NCBI GenBank assembly: GCA_025917655.1
Contig: CP084613.1
Coordinates: 620,001 to 684,000, forward strand
Origin: Chlorella sorokiniana
Taxonomy: Eukaryota > Chlorophyta > Trebouxiophyceae > Chlorellales > Chlorellaceae
Length of the DNA: 64,000 bases
Direction of reading: 5' to 3'
Shown here: in pieces, positions 46,801 to 57,469 of the stretch
Numbering within the stretch: the stretch's first letter is position 1
Layout of the letters: each line of letters opens with the position of its first letter
Notes under the pieces: generated by a model
The model's input: only the letters and a program-made list of their open reading frames with translations
Databases searched by the model: none
Told to the model about the DNA's origin: nothing
Program-made: the position numbers and the translations under genes

Positions 46801-48188
46801 CCCCGTCTTTCCCCGGGACATTGCGCGCCTCCAGGATGAGCTCTGGGAGCCCGACTTCAACCCCGACTTTGATCAGATGCTGCGAGAGCACCGGATGCAG
46901 GTGGGGGCTGGGCGTCTGGCGGGGCACCTGCCGGGCAGCTTCCTGGGGCAGGGCAGGCGGCCGTCTGGGTGGCGGGGGCACGCCCCCGGATGCCGCGGCC
47001 GCGCTTCATCGGAGGGTCTCAAGCGCGCTGCCCCCCGTCTTGCGGGGCCCGCCATGCTTCAGCTGGCGTTTGGTGTGCTCTGTGTGCAGGCTGCAGAGCA
47101 TGAGGAGACTGGAGAGACGCCCGACTGTTCCGCCGGCCAGGTGGCGTCCGGGGGCCGCGGGCCCCACCCGGCTGCGGCGCCAGAGCAGCAGCGTGCTGAC
47201 GGGCGGGCGCAGCGGCGCGGCGGGCGCCGGCGCGGGGCCCAGCAACCTTGGGCGCGCTGTGCTGGCGCAGCGAGACGGTTCTGGCAGGTCAGGCGCAGGC
47301 ATGCAGATGATGGGTAGAAATAGTAGGGCACTCCTCTGCCCTCTGCCCTCTGCCCTCTGCCCTTCTAGCTCTGCCCTCCCATCGCAGTCTGGTTTCAGGG
47401 GTCTCTGGCATGTGGCCATCGAAGTCCGCCCTTGTCACGACTGCGTACGTTTCCTTTGCCTGACTGCAGGGAGGGCAACACCAGCAGTCGTCCCTCAGCA
47501 GGCACAGCGCGCCCAGCCAGCAGCGAGCTGAGCGGTGCGCCGCGCTGCGCTGCCCACGCTGTCCATGCCCCCGACCTGCTCCCGCGCAGCTCCGCCCTGC
47601 CCTGCCTCCCCCTCAATGCACTGACGCTCAAGCTATGCCCTCTGGTTTCCCCTGCCCCCTGCCTGCTTCCTATGTGCCCAGGCGAGCACAGCGGCGTGCA
47701 CGGCGGCGCCAGCGGAGCCACGACGGCGGGTGCCGCGGCGCGCTCGGGCGGCCGCCGCCCGCACCGCCACGAGCGGGGACGACCTCATCAACTTGTCGCA
47801 CATCAGGCAGAGGTGGGCGGTCTTTTGATGGCATGCTGGGGGCCGGGCCCATTGCAACGGGGACAGGTCAGATTGTACAAGGCTGGGCTGGAGAAGCTGC
47901 GAGAACCTCCCATCGAAAGCGAGCTTCAGAAAGCGGCCAAGCGCAGCGGCTGCTGGGTCATGTGAAGAGCGCTCAACCGCTGCCCTTCCACTCCCTCCTC
48001 CTCCCAATCGCAGGTACAACAACACCCGCCAGTTTGGGCTGCAAGTGCGCTCCAAGCTGCCGCCATCGCTTGCGCAGAAGAGCAAGCTGAAGCACACGGT
48101 TGCCACCAGCAGGCCCATGCCACTCCCGGCGGCCAAGGCGGGCGCAGCCAGCAGGGGCCGCGCGGCCGCCGACGGGTCCTTCGTCACC

Positions 48189-48224
<36 letters not shown>

Positions 48225-48532
48225 AAGGGGGCACGGGAGACGCAGCAGCAGGTGCCTGCCACGCCCGACAGCCGCGGCAAGGCGCTGCTGCAGGCGGCGG
48301 CGGCGGCGGTGGAGCGGCGGCGGGACCAGCAGCAGCTGCAGCAGGCCTCCGTTCTGAGTGGTGGTGCCCTCGTGTCGCCGGACGACGCAGGCGCGGCGCT
48401 GCGTGGAGGCGCTGCTGCTGGGTCTGGCAACGCGGATGTGATCCCCGAGACTGCCGCCCGCGCTACGCCGCATGCCGCGCTGAAGGCTGGTCCCGGGCTG
48501 ATGCGCGGCGCATCGATGCGGCTGGACTTTGG
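43829..48532 (+). CDS. possible Treslin/Sld3-like replication initiation protein (N-terminal part)
   Basis: ATG 43829 gives KRLFVVLDLSLLRQPEEEQR with LQQLTTAIGRLWAAYL and SWGYLLYDSACAEL. This von Willebrand-like opening resembles the N-terminus of Treslin (TICRR), which loads Cdc45 at replication origins. Helical segments follow (LVQLIALVDAVSACPP, SYLQKLRELAENES, ALQELVRQRCSSAAVAPLAQ). A block that could be the Sld3/Treslin domain comes next: LAHIQALVRTAFLAARSYSK, RLLVELLLRFCICAW, YPEIEVLMQ, CLVATLQPIPHAG, FPRDIARLQDELWEP. Then come GDDLINLSHIRQRYNNTRQF and a Gln/Ala-rich part ending RLDFG at an exon border near 48532. At least ten introns. Identity rests on general pattern only; a profile search would settle it. 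It probably continues into the next entry, since no stop or promoter-like gap separates them. Confidence 0.4.
47334..47361. repeat. heptamer CTCTGCC, four copies
   Basis: Four exact tandem copies of a 7-base unit within an intron. Confidence 0.9.
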
Positions 48533-48690
48533 TGGGTGGCAGGGCCTGCCAGCTGTGTCCAGCTCACGTCTCTGTGCTCATGTGTATCATGGCTTTTTTG
48601 CTGCGCTCCGATTTCGCCCTGGCGACCACAAGCCCTGCATGCCCTTGAGAGCTTGCTGCCTCCCTCTCTGTTGCTTGCCGGCTGCGCAGG

Positions 48691-51600
48691 TGCCGCACCG
48701 CAGTTCCCCGGCTCGCTGCTGGCCTTACAAGCAGAGGCCCACGGCGCCGACGGCGAGCCATCCCCCGCCCCGGCGCGCCCGCGCCCGGATGCGCTGACCT
48801 GGATGGTGGCGGCCACGCGTGTTGCCCGAGGAGCCGCCCGGCCGCCCGTGGTCGCATCGTTTGGCGCCCTGGCGGCTGCGGGGTCGCACGCTCCTGTGGC
48901 GGCGCCGTCGGCGGAGGCGTCCCCGTTGAGTTTGCCCAGCCAGCTGCGCCAGAAGGGCTGGAGGAGGCCGGCCTTGGTGCTGAGGCAGCCGTGGTCCCAG
49001 CCGAGCCTCCCAAGCTGCCTCGGAGCCTGACGCAGCCTGCGCTGCTCGCGATGAGGAGGAGGCCCCAGCCGGGATGGATGTGGAGGAGGTGGCACTGCCG
49101 CCAGAGCCATCGGCGATCGCGACACATGCCGCCGCCGGCGAGGAAGCGAGTGCTGCCGCGGCTGATCGGTTGCAGGGGCAGAGGGAGACCCGCAGGCGGA
49201 GCAGGGGCCGCGATGCGCCGCCTGCCGAGGCTGGCGGGGACGCTGGCGCGCGAGCCGTGCCGCGGAGAAGGAGCAAGAGCAGCGGCAGGGCATCTGCTCA
49301 GGAGGCATCCGTGGAACGGCCGTCAAGGGCGGCAGCGCCGACGCGTCGATCGACGCGGAGCGGCGCTGACCAGGCGGCGGCTGCTCCGCCAGCAGAAGAG
49401 GCGCCAGCAGCTGGTGCGGCCCCTCGCGCCACGTCCCGCGGCCGCAGCTCCGCTCGCAGCACCGCTGCGGCAACCCCTGCCAGCCAGCAGGAGGAGCAGC
49501 ACGTGCAGGAGGAAGCCCCGCCGGCTGGAGTCAGCACGCGGCGCCGTGGCAGCCGCCATGCTGCGGATCCCTCCGCAGATGAGCAGCTTCAGGCGGGGGA
49601 GGAGGAGCGTCGCGTGCCAGCTGCTGCTGCGGGCTCCAGCAGGCTGCATGCCAGCGGTGCCGCCGTCGCTGCAGCGCAGGCATCGGAGCCTGGTCAGGAG
49701 GAGCACCGCCCTGCAGAGCCGCCTGCCGCAGCTGCCCCCGCCGCTCAGCGCCGCACCCGTGGCTCGGCAGCAGGAGATGCGGCAGAGGCGGCAGTGGCAG
49801 AGGCGGCAGCGGCAGCGGCAGAGGCGGCAGTGGCAGCGGCAGAGGCGGCAGTGGCAGAGGCGGCTGCGGCAGCCCAGGCGCATGGGGGCGCCCTGAGCCT
49901 GCCGCTGAGGGTCTGCCGAGCGCCAAACGCCGGACCAGGCGCGCCGCCGCGCCTCCTGCGGAAGACGAGGCGGCTGAGGCCGGCCCCGGCCCCAGCCCCG
50001 GTCCCAACACTTGGCCCAGCACGGCTGTGCACGCGCCGGAGGCTGCTGAGGGTCCTGCGGCAGCTACAAAGCAGCGAGATGCCACAGCATCCGTACTTGA
50101 TTGGAAGCTGGGCTGCAGCAGGTGCTGCAGCAGCCCGAAGGGCTGCCTCACGTGCCGCTCGAAACTGAAAGCAAAGCTGGTGAGACTTGGCTGCAGGGGT
50201 CCCACTCTCTCGTACACATCGTCGCATTGCACCGCCACGCATGCCAGCAGAAGTGTCCTTCTGACTCATTCACACACTTCATTGTGCTGTCTGACTGCTG
50301 GTTGGCTGTGCAGCGCATGCACAGCGTGTGATCATGCTGCAATCCATGCCACCTTGCTGCCACCTTGATGCAGAAGGAGGCTGGGCTGGCGGGCGTGCTG
50401 CATGTCGTGACCATAGCGTGCGGCAGCGACTGCACCAGGGGCGGAGAGCACCCAGGCTGCGCCAAGTGCTGGGTCGCGGTGCGGGAACAGCTGAAGGCTG
50501 GGCGCAGCGGTGGCGACTCTGCTGCCGCCACTGCTGAAGGGAGCGGGCTCCCCTTGGAGCCCGCAGCTCCTTCTGCTGTTGCCGTGACTGGCGGTGCGGG
50601 CGCTGCAGTAAGTCAGCCTGCAGAGCAGGCAGGAGAGGCTGCGCCGCTGCCCTGCAGCGACGCAGAAGCAGCCCCGACCGCGCGTCCTCGCAGCGCCGCT
50701 CGCAGCGGGGCTGCCGACGACGACCAGGCGGCGCAGCAGGCGCCTGCCGGCACCCCGGCCGGTCCCTGCGCTCTCGTGGAGCCGCCCCCTGTCACAGGAA
50801 GCTGCTGCGGAAGCTGCCGCAGGAGCCGATCCAGTGTCCGCAGCCGGGGGCGCAGTCGGCAGGGGCAGGGGCAGGAAGCGGCAGGCACCGGAGCCGGAGG
50901 CACCTGCAGCGCACGACGCCGCTGCTGCCCAGCCCGAGGAGCAGCCAGGGGTGGCAGCGCCTGCTGAGCCGGGCCCCAAGCGTCACAGGGCCAGGCCTTC
51001 TGCCCGCCGAGACAGACAGCCGGCTGCGGCGGAGGAGGCCGGGCAGCAGGGGGTGAGCACCAGCCTGTGCCCGCTGCGATGGACGCAGCGCAGGGCGCCA
51101 CCTCGCCCCGCCGTGACCGCATCTTCAGCCGTCGGGAGCAGGAGAGTGTTGTGGACGCTGCAGACCCCAGTTCCACAGCCGCCAGGCGAGGCCGCAGTGC
51201 CAGCCAGCAGCAGGTTGATGAGCAGGCTGCAGCTTTGCTTGCGCAGCCTCCAGAGCCAGCCGCTGCACCGCGGCGCGGCCGAAGCAGCAGCCGCGGTCGC
51301 AGCAGCAGCCTTGGCCAGGAGCTGGAGGCTGGCGTTGCTGGCGTGCGCCGTGGGCGCAGCGCTGGGACGCCTCAGCCTGCAGAAGCAGGGCCCTCGCAGG
51401 AGGCACCGCGGCGCGGCCGAAGCAGCAGCCGCGGTCGCAGCAGCAGCCTTGGCCAGGAGCTGCAGGCTGGCGTTGCTGGCGTGCGCCGTGGGCGCAGCGC
51501 TGGGACGCCTCAGCCTGCAGAAGCAGGGCCCTCGCAGGAGGCTGCCAGTGCAGGCGCCAAAGGCAAGCACAGCTCGAGCGGCAAGCCTGCAAAGGCAGGC

Positions 51601-53574
51601 GGGCGGCCAAGGCCGAGCTGGCAGCTGCGGCTGCCGTGCAAGCTCTTCTGCAGCAGCTGGTGCTGCTGCTACCGCTGCTGCTGCTGCAGCAGAGGCGGGT
51701 GGCGCGCGCGGCTGCTACGATGCAGCGTGAGCCCGAGGCAGCGGCGCAGCCCCAGCAGGCGTCTGCAGCGGAGGAGGCCATGCAGGTGGATGCCCCGCCT
51801 GCCGCCGCTCCCCAGACAGCCCACGCCGGCGCTGCTCAGGCGCCCCTGCTGCCCGCCCCTCTGCCTCTGGGGCCGGAGGACGAAGCGGTACAGGCGGCCC
51901 TGCTCTCAGTGGGCTGCCTGGCCAGCCAGCTGGACGGCGGCGGCGACAGCGACGGCGAGGGTGCGGTGTCGCAGGGCTGCGTGGCCCAGCGGCAGCTGCC
52001 GAGCAGCTGCCCTGTCGGCGACGCCACGCTGGCGCACATGTCGGCGGAGCAGCTGCTGCAGGCGCAAGTGGTGGGCTGCATGGGTGGGGAAGAACTGGCT
52101 CCCGCAGGGGTGGCCGCAGCAACAGTGCCTCTCTCTCAGCCAACAGAGGCAGGTGCGGTGGAGGCCACCCCTGCGCAGGCACGCCAGCAGGCACCAGCAG
52201 AGGCGCTTGAGCAGGAGGGGCGGGGCCGGGAGACGGATGGGCACCCGCAGCGGCGGCGGCACTCCAGCAGCGGCGGCTTCAAGAGCAGCAGGGGGCGGCT
52301 GGCTGCCATGCACGGCTCCGCCAAGGCAAGCGGCTGGCTGCTTACACGACCCAATCTCTTGCCATATGTAGTTGTTTGCTGAGATGCATCCTTGCTTGAA
52401 GCAGATGCTTCTTCACACACTGCCTCTGCGTTCTCCTTTCCGCCCTTTCCAGGCCAGGAAGCGCGCCGCTGCCGCCGAGGTCACCAGCAGCGGCGGCCCC
52501 AAGCGTTGCGCCTCAGGCGCGGGCGCTGGCAGCCGCTCGCCGCTGCCGCAGCTGGCGCAGAGGGTGTCGGCAGCGGCGGAGGGCAATGCCGCTGCGCCTC
52601 CCTCTCCTTACGACGGCGGTTACGCTTTCCCGACGAGCGCGGGGCGGCAGCTGCAGGAGAGGAGATGGCGGAAAGTGGAGATGAAGCGGCGGCAGGCGTT
52701 GTGGCCGAGGTTGTGGCTGACTCCAGCCCAGCCGCCGCACCTGCTCCCAGTGCAGCGATCCCAGCTGAGCTGGCCCCTGCCCCACCGCCATCTTTGCCAG
52801 ACGCCGGCTCTCCAGACGCCGGACCAGCCCCGGCACCGAGCGGCGCTCGGCCGCTGGTGGTGCCGCCTGCAGCAGAGGAGGGCGGCACCGACCTTGAGGC
52901 TGTGGCTGCGGCACCAGGGCAGCCGGCTGAGGCAGCCGCCTCTCCGACCAGCCCCGGGGCAGGAGCAGAAGGCAGCTTGCAGCGAGAGGCGGTCGTGGAC
53001 GTTGTGCCGCAGGACAGCCCGCCGCGACAGGCGCGGCAGGCACAGCAGGCGCAGCAAAGCCCCGTGCTGTCGGCGGCCACGCGTGGGCCCGCCCCTTCCT
53101 CGTCCCTGGACCCCCTGGCGCTGGCCCGCGCCGCACAGCTGCAGGAACGCGTCAGCGCCCAGCTCACCGCGCGCAAGGCGGGCAGGCCGGGCCATGATGG
53201 CGGCAAGCGGCAGCCGCAGCCGGGCCAGCAGCAGCAGCAGCTGCGGGAGCAGCAAGGATCCCCTGTGGACTCCTGCCTGGATTCTGCGGTGCCAGACAGC
53301 CAGCTGCAGCGGCTGTCGCCGGAAGACGCGGCGGCGGTTGGCGCCCCCGGCCACCCCTGCCCTCGGCCCAGCCCACGCCGCAGTCTCGCCAGCGCCGCCT
53401 GTCGCCGCCAGGCGCGCAGGGCAAGCAGCAGCCGCAGCAGCAGCAGCAATCAGCGGCCCTGGCAGCGGCACGGCAGCTGCTTGCTGAGCAGCCTGTTCCG
53501 CGGCCGGCGTCGGCGACCGCCTCCTCTTCGGGTTCACCGACCTCTCTCGCTCGGAGCTGGAGGTTGCAGGTGGG
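48691..53574 (+). CDS. long Ala/Arg/Glu/Gln-rich, probably nuclear protein region
   Basis: Nearly unbroken coding sequence with no catalytic domain. After an exon start near 48691 (AAPQFPGSLLALQAEAHGAD) come acidic and Ala-rich runs, then many RRGRS, SRGRS and RRRS clusters, like AT-hook or RS motifs. [20 protein letters not shown] stretches follow, and a Cys motif near 50115, GCSRCCSSPKGCLTCR, followed over an intron by HVVTIACGSDC and HPGCAKCWVAV. A duplicated 46-residue unit lies at 51.27-51.54 kb. Intron 52326-52452 has a GC donor. Pro/Ala-rich sequence continues to LLFGFTDLSRSELEVA. The frame switches several times in G/C runs. Reading continuity near 49.0 kb suggests one transcript with the previous entry. 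Function unknown; a chromatin-associated role is only a guess from the basic motifs. Confidence 0.5.
51266..51541 (+). repeat. 138-bp tandem duplication, two copies
   Basis: Copies 51266-51403 and 51404-51541 differ at about one base. 138 nt equals 46 codons, so the duplication keeps frame: each copy gives RRGRSSSRGRSSSLGQEL, AGVAGVRRGRSAG and PQPAEAGPSQEA. The near identity implies a recent duplication. Confidence 0.95.
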
Positions 53575-53726
53575 CTGACGGTGCCCGCTCTGCAAGCGCT
53601 GCCCAACCGCTGCGTGGCCCTGTCGGTAGCTCGTGACTGCCTGATGCTGGCGACCGGGCTTCCGTGCCTACGAGCCGTGCCTTCCAGCTTAACCTGTCCC
53701 TCGCTCTGCCCTGCGCTGCCTGCAGA

Positions 53727-55454
53727 GGTGAAGGCGTGTGAGCAGGTTCAATCTGGCTTCCGCCTCCATATCAGCGCCAGGTGGGACTGCACCCCTTAAC
53801 CCACCCCACCGCGCCCCGTGGCCAAACTAGGAGGGCTGGCGTGCGTGCCGTCTCTGCCGCTCCCGCTGCTGTCTCGGTGAGAGACCCACCCCCTGTCCCT
53901 CCCGCGCCGCCCGCCTGCAGGCTGGTTTTGGAGGGCCTCGACGCAGCCCCCTGCTTGACCTGAAGCTGGACTCTGCTGCCTGGGTGCCCCGGGCCAGGCG
54001 GTGGCCGGCAAGGACCAATGGCAATTGCTGGCCCCGCCTGCGGCGGCCCCCGCCTCCTCTGCCCGCCCCGTCCACGCCCGGCTGCAGCAGGCCGAAGCGC
54101 CGGGCGAGACGCTGCGGCACAACACCGCCGCGCGGCAGCAGCAGCGCCGCCTCAGCACAGACAGCCTGGTGCTGCCGCAGTCGGCGGCGCAGCAGCTCGG
54201 CCTGCTGGCGGCGCTGGGTGGCCAGGGCCAGCAGGCGCCCCCTCTGCCACCGCGCTGCCCAAGCAGCTGCACTTTGGTGCCGGGAGGCCAGCCCTGCCAG
54301 GCAGCCAGCCAGGAGGCTCCGACGCTGCCGCCGTGCGCCCCCTCGGCGGCAGCCGCCGCGGCGGCCAGCATCACTCCCCGCCGCCTGCCCAAGCTCACCG
54401 ACTTTGCGCAGCAGCGCTATGCGGCAAGCTCCCGGCACGCCCCACGCATCTGGCGCAGCACGCGCAGCAGCAGCAGCAGGCTGCATGCCTTCCGGCGGCC
54501 GCGCCCGCTCGGGATCCCAACAGCAACAGCGCCATCAGCAGGCTGCCCAGCGCGCGCAGCAGGCGCCGCCCGCTGCCGAGCCCGCACCCGGCGGCGGCGC
54601 CGCCTTGACCCCGGCGAGCTAGCGGCCGCGCTGCCGCACGCCCCGCCCGAGGTGGCCGCTCTGGGCGCCCGCCTCTGCGCCGACCTGGCAGACACTCGCC
54701 GCGGCCTGGTGCTGCCGGTGTGGGTGCTGCGCCCGGAGGACGAGCTGCACCCGGGCTACGTCGTCACGCTGTGCCGCAGGGAGCGCAGCGGGCTGCCGCT
54801 GGTGCAGGAGCTGCTGCTGCTCAGGGTGCAGCGCCGCGCCGGCTCGAGCCCCAAGAAGCACAGGTGCGCGTGCGGAGGTGTGGGTGTGTGTGTCGAGGTG
54901 TGGGTGTGTGAGGGGGGTTGAATGCATGTTCATTCCCCCTGCTGCTCCAAATCAACGTTGCCCGACTTACCTATCCACCCGCTCGTGTCGTGCTGCCGCA
55001 GCCACGCGGTCACCGCCCTGGTTCTGGGCGAGGGGCTGGGGTCCAACGTGGAGCGCTGCCAGTCGCTGCGCATCGAGACCGCGGAGCTGAAGGCGGCGGG
55101 GCTGCAGGTCAAGGCGGGAGGCGTGCGCGGCAGCGGGCACTGGCACGCATCCCGCCAGCTGGCGTCGGCGGCGAGTGGTGAGAGTGCGGCCGCTGGGGCG
55201 CTGCCGCCCTTGCTTGCTCCTGTTTCTTGCGTGCTGGGGAGCTGCGCCCGTGCTTCCTCTTCGCGTGGGCGCGCCCAGGGGAAGGAGTCGAGAAGCGCCC
55301 AGCGTGTGTGCTCGCGAGTGGCTCATACTTGCGCCCCCTGGCCCCTGCTCGTGCAGCCCACCATGTCTTCGGCCGGCTGCAAGGCGCGCTGGCGGCGATT
55401 CGGCGCCACCAGCAGCAGCAGCAGCAGCAGCAAGAGGAGGCTCACCCGGCATGA
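53727..55454 (+). CDS. unrecognised C-terminal coding region
   Basis: Exons after 53727 read EVKACEQVQSGFRLHISAR, LVLEGLDAAP and LPKLTDFAQQRYAASSRHAP. A better conserved-looking block follows: PPEVAALGARLCADLADTRR, GLVLPVWVLRPEDELHPGYV, VTLCRRERSGLPLVQELLLL, then AVTALVLGEGLGSNVERCQS, LRIETAELKAAGLQVKAGG and HHVFGRLQGALAAIRRH. It ends in an eight-Gln run and stop at 55452-55454. The middle looks like a folded domain but matches nothing I can name. It is likely the end of the gene that begins at 43829 or 48691, because each exon border is open on its left side and no promoter-like gap is seen. Confidence 0.5.
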
Positions 55455-55801
55455 GCCTGCATTGTATGATCTGTGCCCATGCACAGCAATTCTGTTCTGC
55501 AGTTTGCTTTTCACAGCTTTCCTTTCCAGGGTTCCTTGGTGAATCATCGACACAACTGGTCGCGCCTCTTAAGAGGCAGTTTGACACCAAGAAAGAAAGA
55601 CGTACAAGCCATTGAAGCAAGCAGTGTGGATACTTCGAGTTGGTCAAAGGGCGGGGTGGCGGAGCATGGGCAGCAGCTGGGAAGCGGGAGCAGCAGAGCA
55701 GGGCATGGGAAAGCAAAGAGGTGCAGAGCGGAAAGAGTAGGATAATGGAACAGCATTAAATCAGTCCTGTTGGCGGAACATAAGTACACAAGTCCTGTTG
55801 G
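55455..55801. other. convergent intergenic region
   Basis: 347 nt between two stops. AT-richer; no TGTAA found in the expected place for either gene. No coding sequence recognised. Confidence 0.4.
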
Positions 55802-56890
55802 CTAGCGCCGCTGGAAGACGACATCCGAGCGCAGCACATACTTGACGCCGCCCGTCACCGCCGCCGCCTCATGCTCCAGGCAGTCGTCGCCGTGGCGGTG
55901 CAACAGCGCCAGCCCCGGCTGCGGCGCCACGGCCGCCAGCCGCCGGTTCCTGCCGCCGTAGAAGATGGTGTCGCCGCCGCCGCACGAGGAGAGGTATATG
56001 AGGAGGGTATAGGCGGTGTAGCGCCCGCCGCCCAGCTCGTTGCTCTCGTCTATGTGCCTCCCGAACTTCTGCGGGGGAAGGGGCGGCGCGGGGCGGCAGC
56101 ACATGCGGGGTCGGCAGCTGACGGCGACAGCTTGCGGCGAACGTTGTGTGGCAGCAAGCGCAAACTTCATCCGTTGCCTGCGACCACCTGCCCCGGGCTG
56201 TAGCGATAGATGCGGATGTTTGGGTTGAGCGCGACGGGAGAGCCCTCCTCGTCGCCCAGGCCGGCACACAGCTGGCTTAGCCCCGCCGCCTGCCACAAAT
56301 GGTCCGCCAGCTGCTGGTCCTGCACCTGTATCCGATCGTTGTCCCGGAAGGCCTACAAGCCAAACAAACACAGTGCGAGCGTGGGCATCAATGCCGCTGA
56401 GGGGCCGCTGCCGCTGCAGTGTGCATGGGCGGCGGGTGCGCTGACAGGGGGAGAGAGATCAAGGGGGCATGGGCACGAAGCGGCACACACTCCACCGCTG
56501 TTTGCCCACACCCTCGCGGCGGCATGGTCTCACCTCGCCGTACGCAGGGCCCCGGCTTGTGGAGTGCTGAAAGCCCACCGACTCAGCCACCTCTATGAAT
56601 TTGTCTGCCTCCTCTTTCGTCAAGCACCCGGCAACCTGCAGCCAGGAATTGGCCGTGGTGATTGCTGCAGGCGATGCATTCTTTGGAGAAGGTGGGTTAC
56701 TCGTGACAGGCGCCCAGGCTGGCAGCACGCGCTTGCCTGCACCATGAAGTCATCCGGGAGCAGGTGCTGCGCCTTGAGGCCCGCTTTGTGGGAGATGCGA
56801 GGCCATTTTGGCCCTGCTGCAGGTGGCGGCACCCGGCCAGCTGGCGTCAGACGGCGAGAGGACAGCGGCAACGGCGGTGACAGCGGGCAT
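55802..56890 (-). CDS. 2-oxoglutarate/Fe(II) oxygenase (prolyl-4-hydroxylase-like)
   Basis: Probable hydroxylase using 2-oxoglutarate, O2 and Fe(II). Exons: WPRISHKAGLKAQHLLPDDF, VAGCLTKEEADKFIEVAESV with GFQHSTSRGPAYGE, AFRDNDRIQVQDQQLADHLW, NPNIRIYRYSPGQ, then KFGRHIDESNELGGGRYTAY with TLLIYLSS. The iron ligands are HxD in GRHIDES and the distal His in LEHEAAAVTGG, followed by VKYVLRSDVVF with the 2OG-binding basic residue. Stop at 55802. It resembles the plant PKHD-type hydroxylases of unknown substrate more than the secreted collagen-type enzymes, and no signal peptide is seen. Intron 56636-56736 has a GC donor. The start is uncertain: ATG 56890 is not in the frame of the next coding part. 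Confidence 0.83.
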
Positions 56891-57469
56891 GCCCTGGTGT
56901 ATGGCTTGCTCAGCGCGCTGACTCATGTGTACACTTCACACAATGCAAATTTTCGTGCTGAATGTACAAAGCGAGGAATGAGCAGTGCAGACTGCCCTGT
57001 GAAACTCACTCGCCTGCGGCCTGCCTGTCGCGTCCCATCGGTCCTGCACGGCCAGCTAAGCATGCATGGGCGCGGAGCTGGTGTGCCACAGGCAGCTTCT
57101 TGTCGCACTGCATCCGCCATGCTGAGGCTGCTGAGCACGACTGGGGCGGGCAACAAACGCTTAAAAACAGCGTGCTTGGCTTGTTATTACTTCTACTTTC
57201 GACGTTCAATAACAATTGATCCCTCCCTTCGGCATATTATTGAGGTTGGCTCGCCGGAACTCACTTCGATCTCGCAAGGCAAGTGCCCCAATTGAAAAGC
57301 CGTTCCTCATGGCCTGGTTGAGGCGTGATTGTATCGGAAGGCGGCGGAACCAATGCATGCACCTCACCGCTCCCAGCCCGCCACCGCCGCCCTGGCGCGC
57401 CTTCTCACAGCCGCCAGCCGACCCGTCTGCTTCCCTCGCTGCAGTCCAACCCACCTCAAGCATCCAACC
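56891..57469. promoter_or_regulatory. divergent intergenic region, oxygenase / P5C reductase
   Basis: 0.58 kb of AT-richer DNA between outward genes; it should hold both promoters. No motif assigned, no coding exon recognised. Confidence 0.45.

Noticed and set aside
52481-53606. Two minus-strand frames of more than 320 codons
   Set aside because: Antisense shadows of the Pro/Ala/Glu-rich exons; composition only, and no domain.
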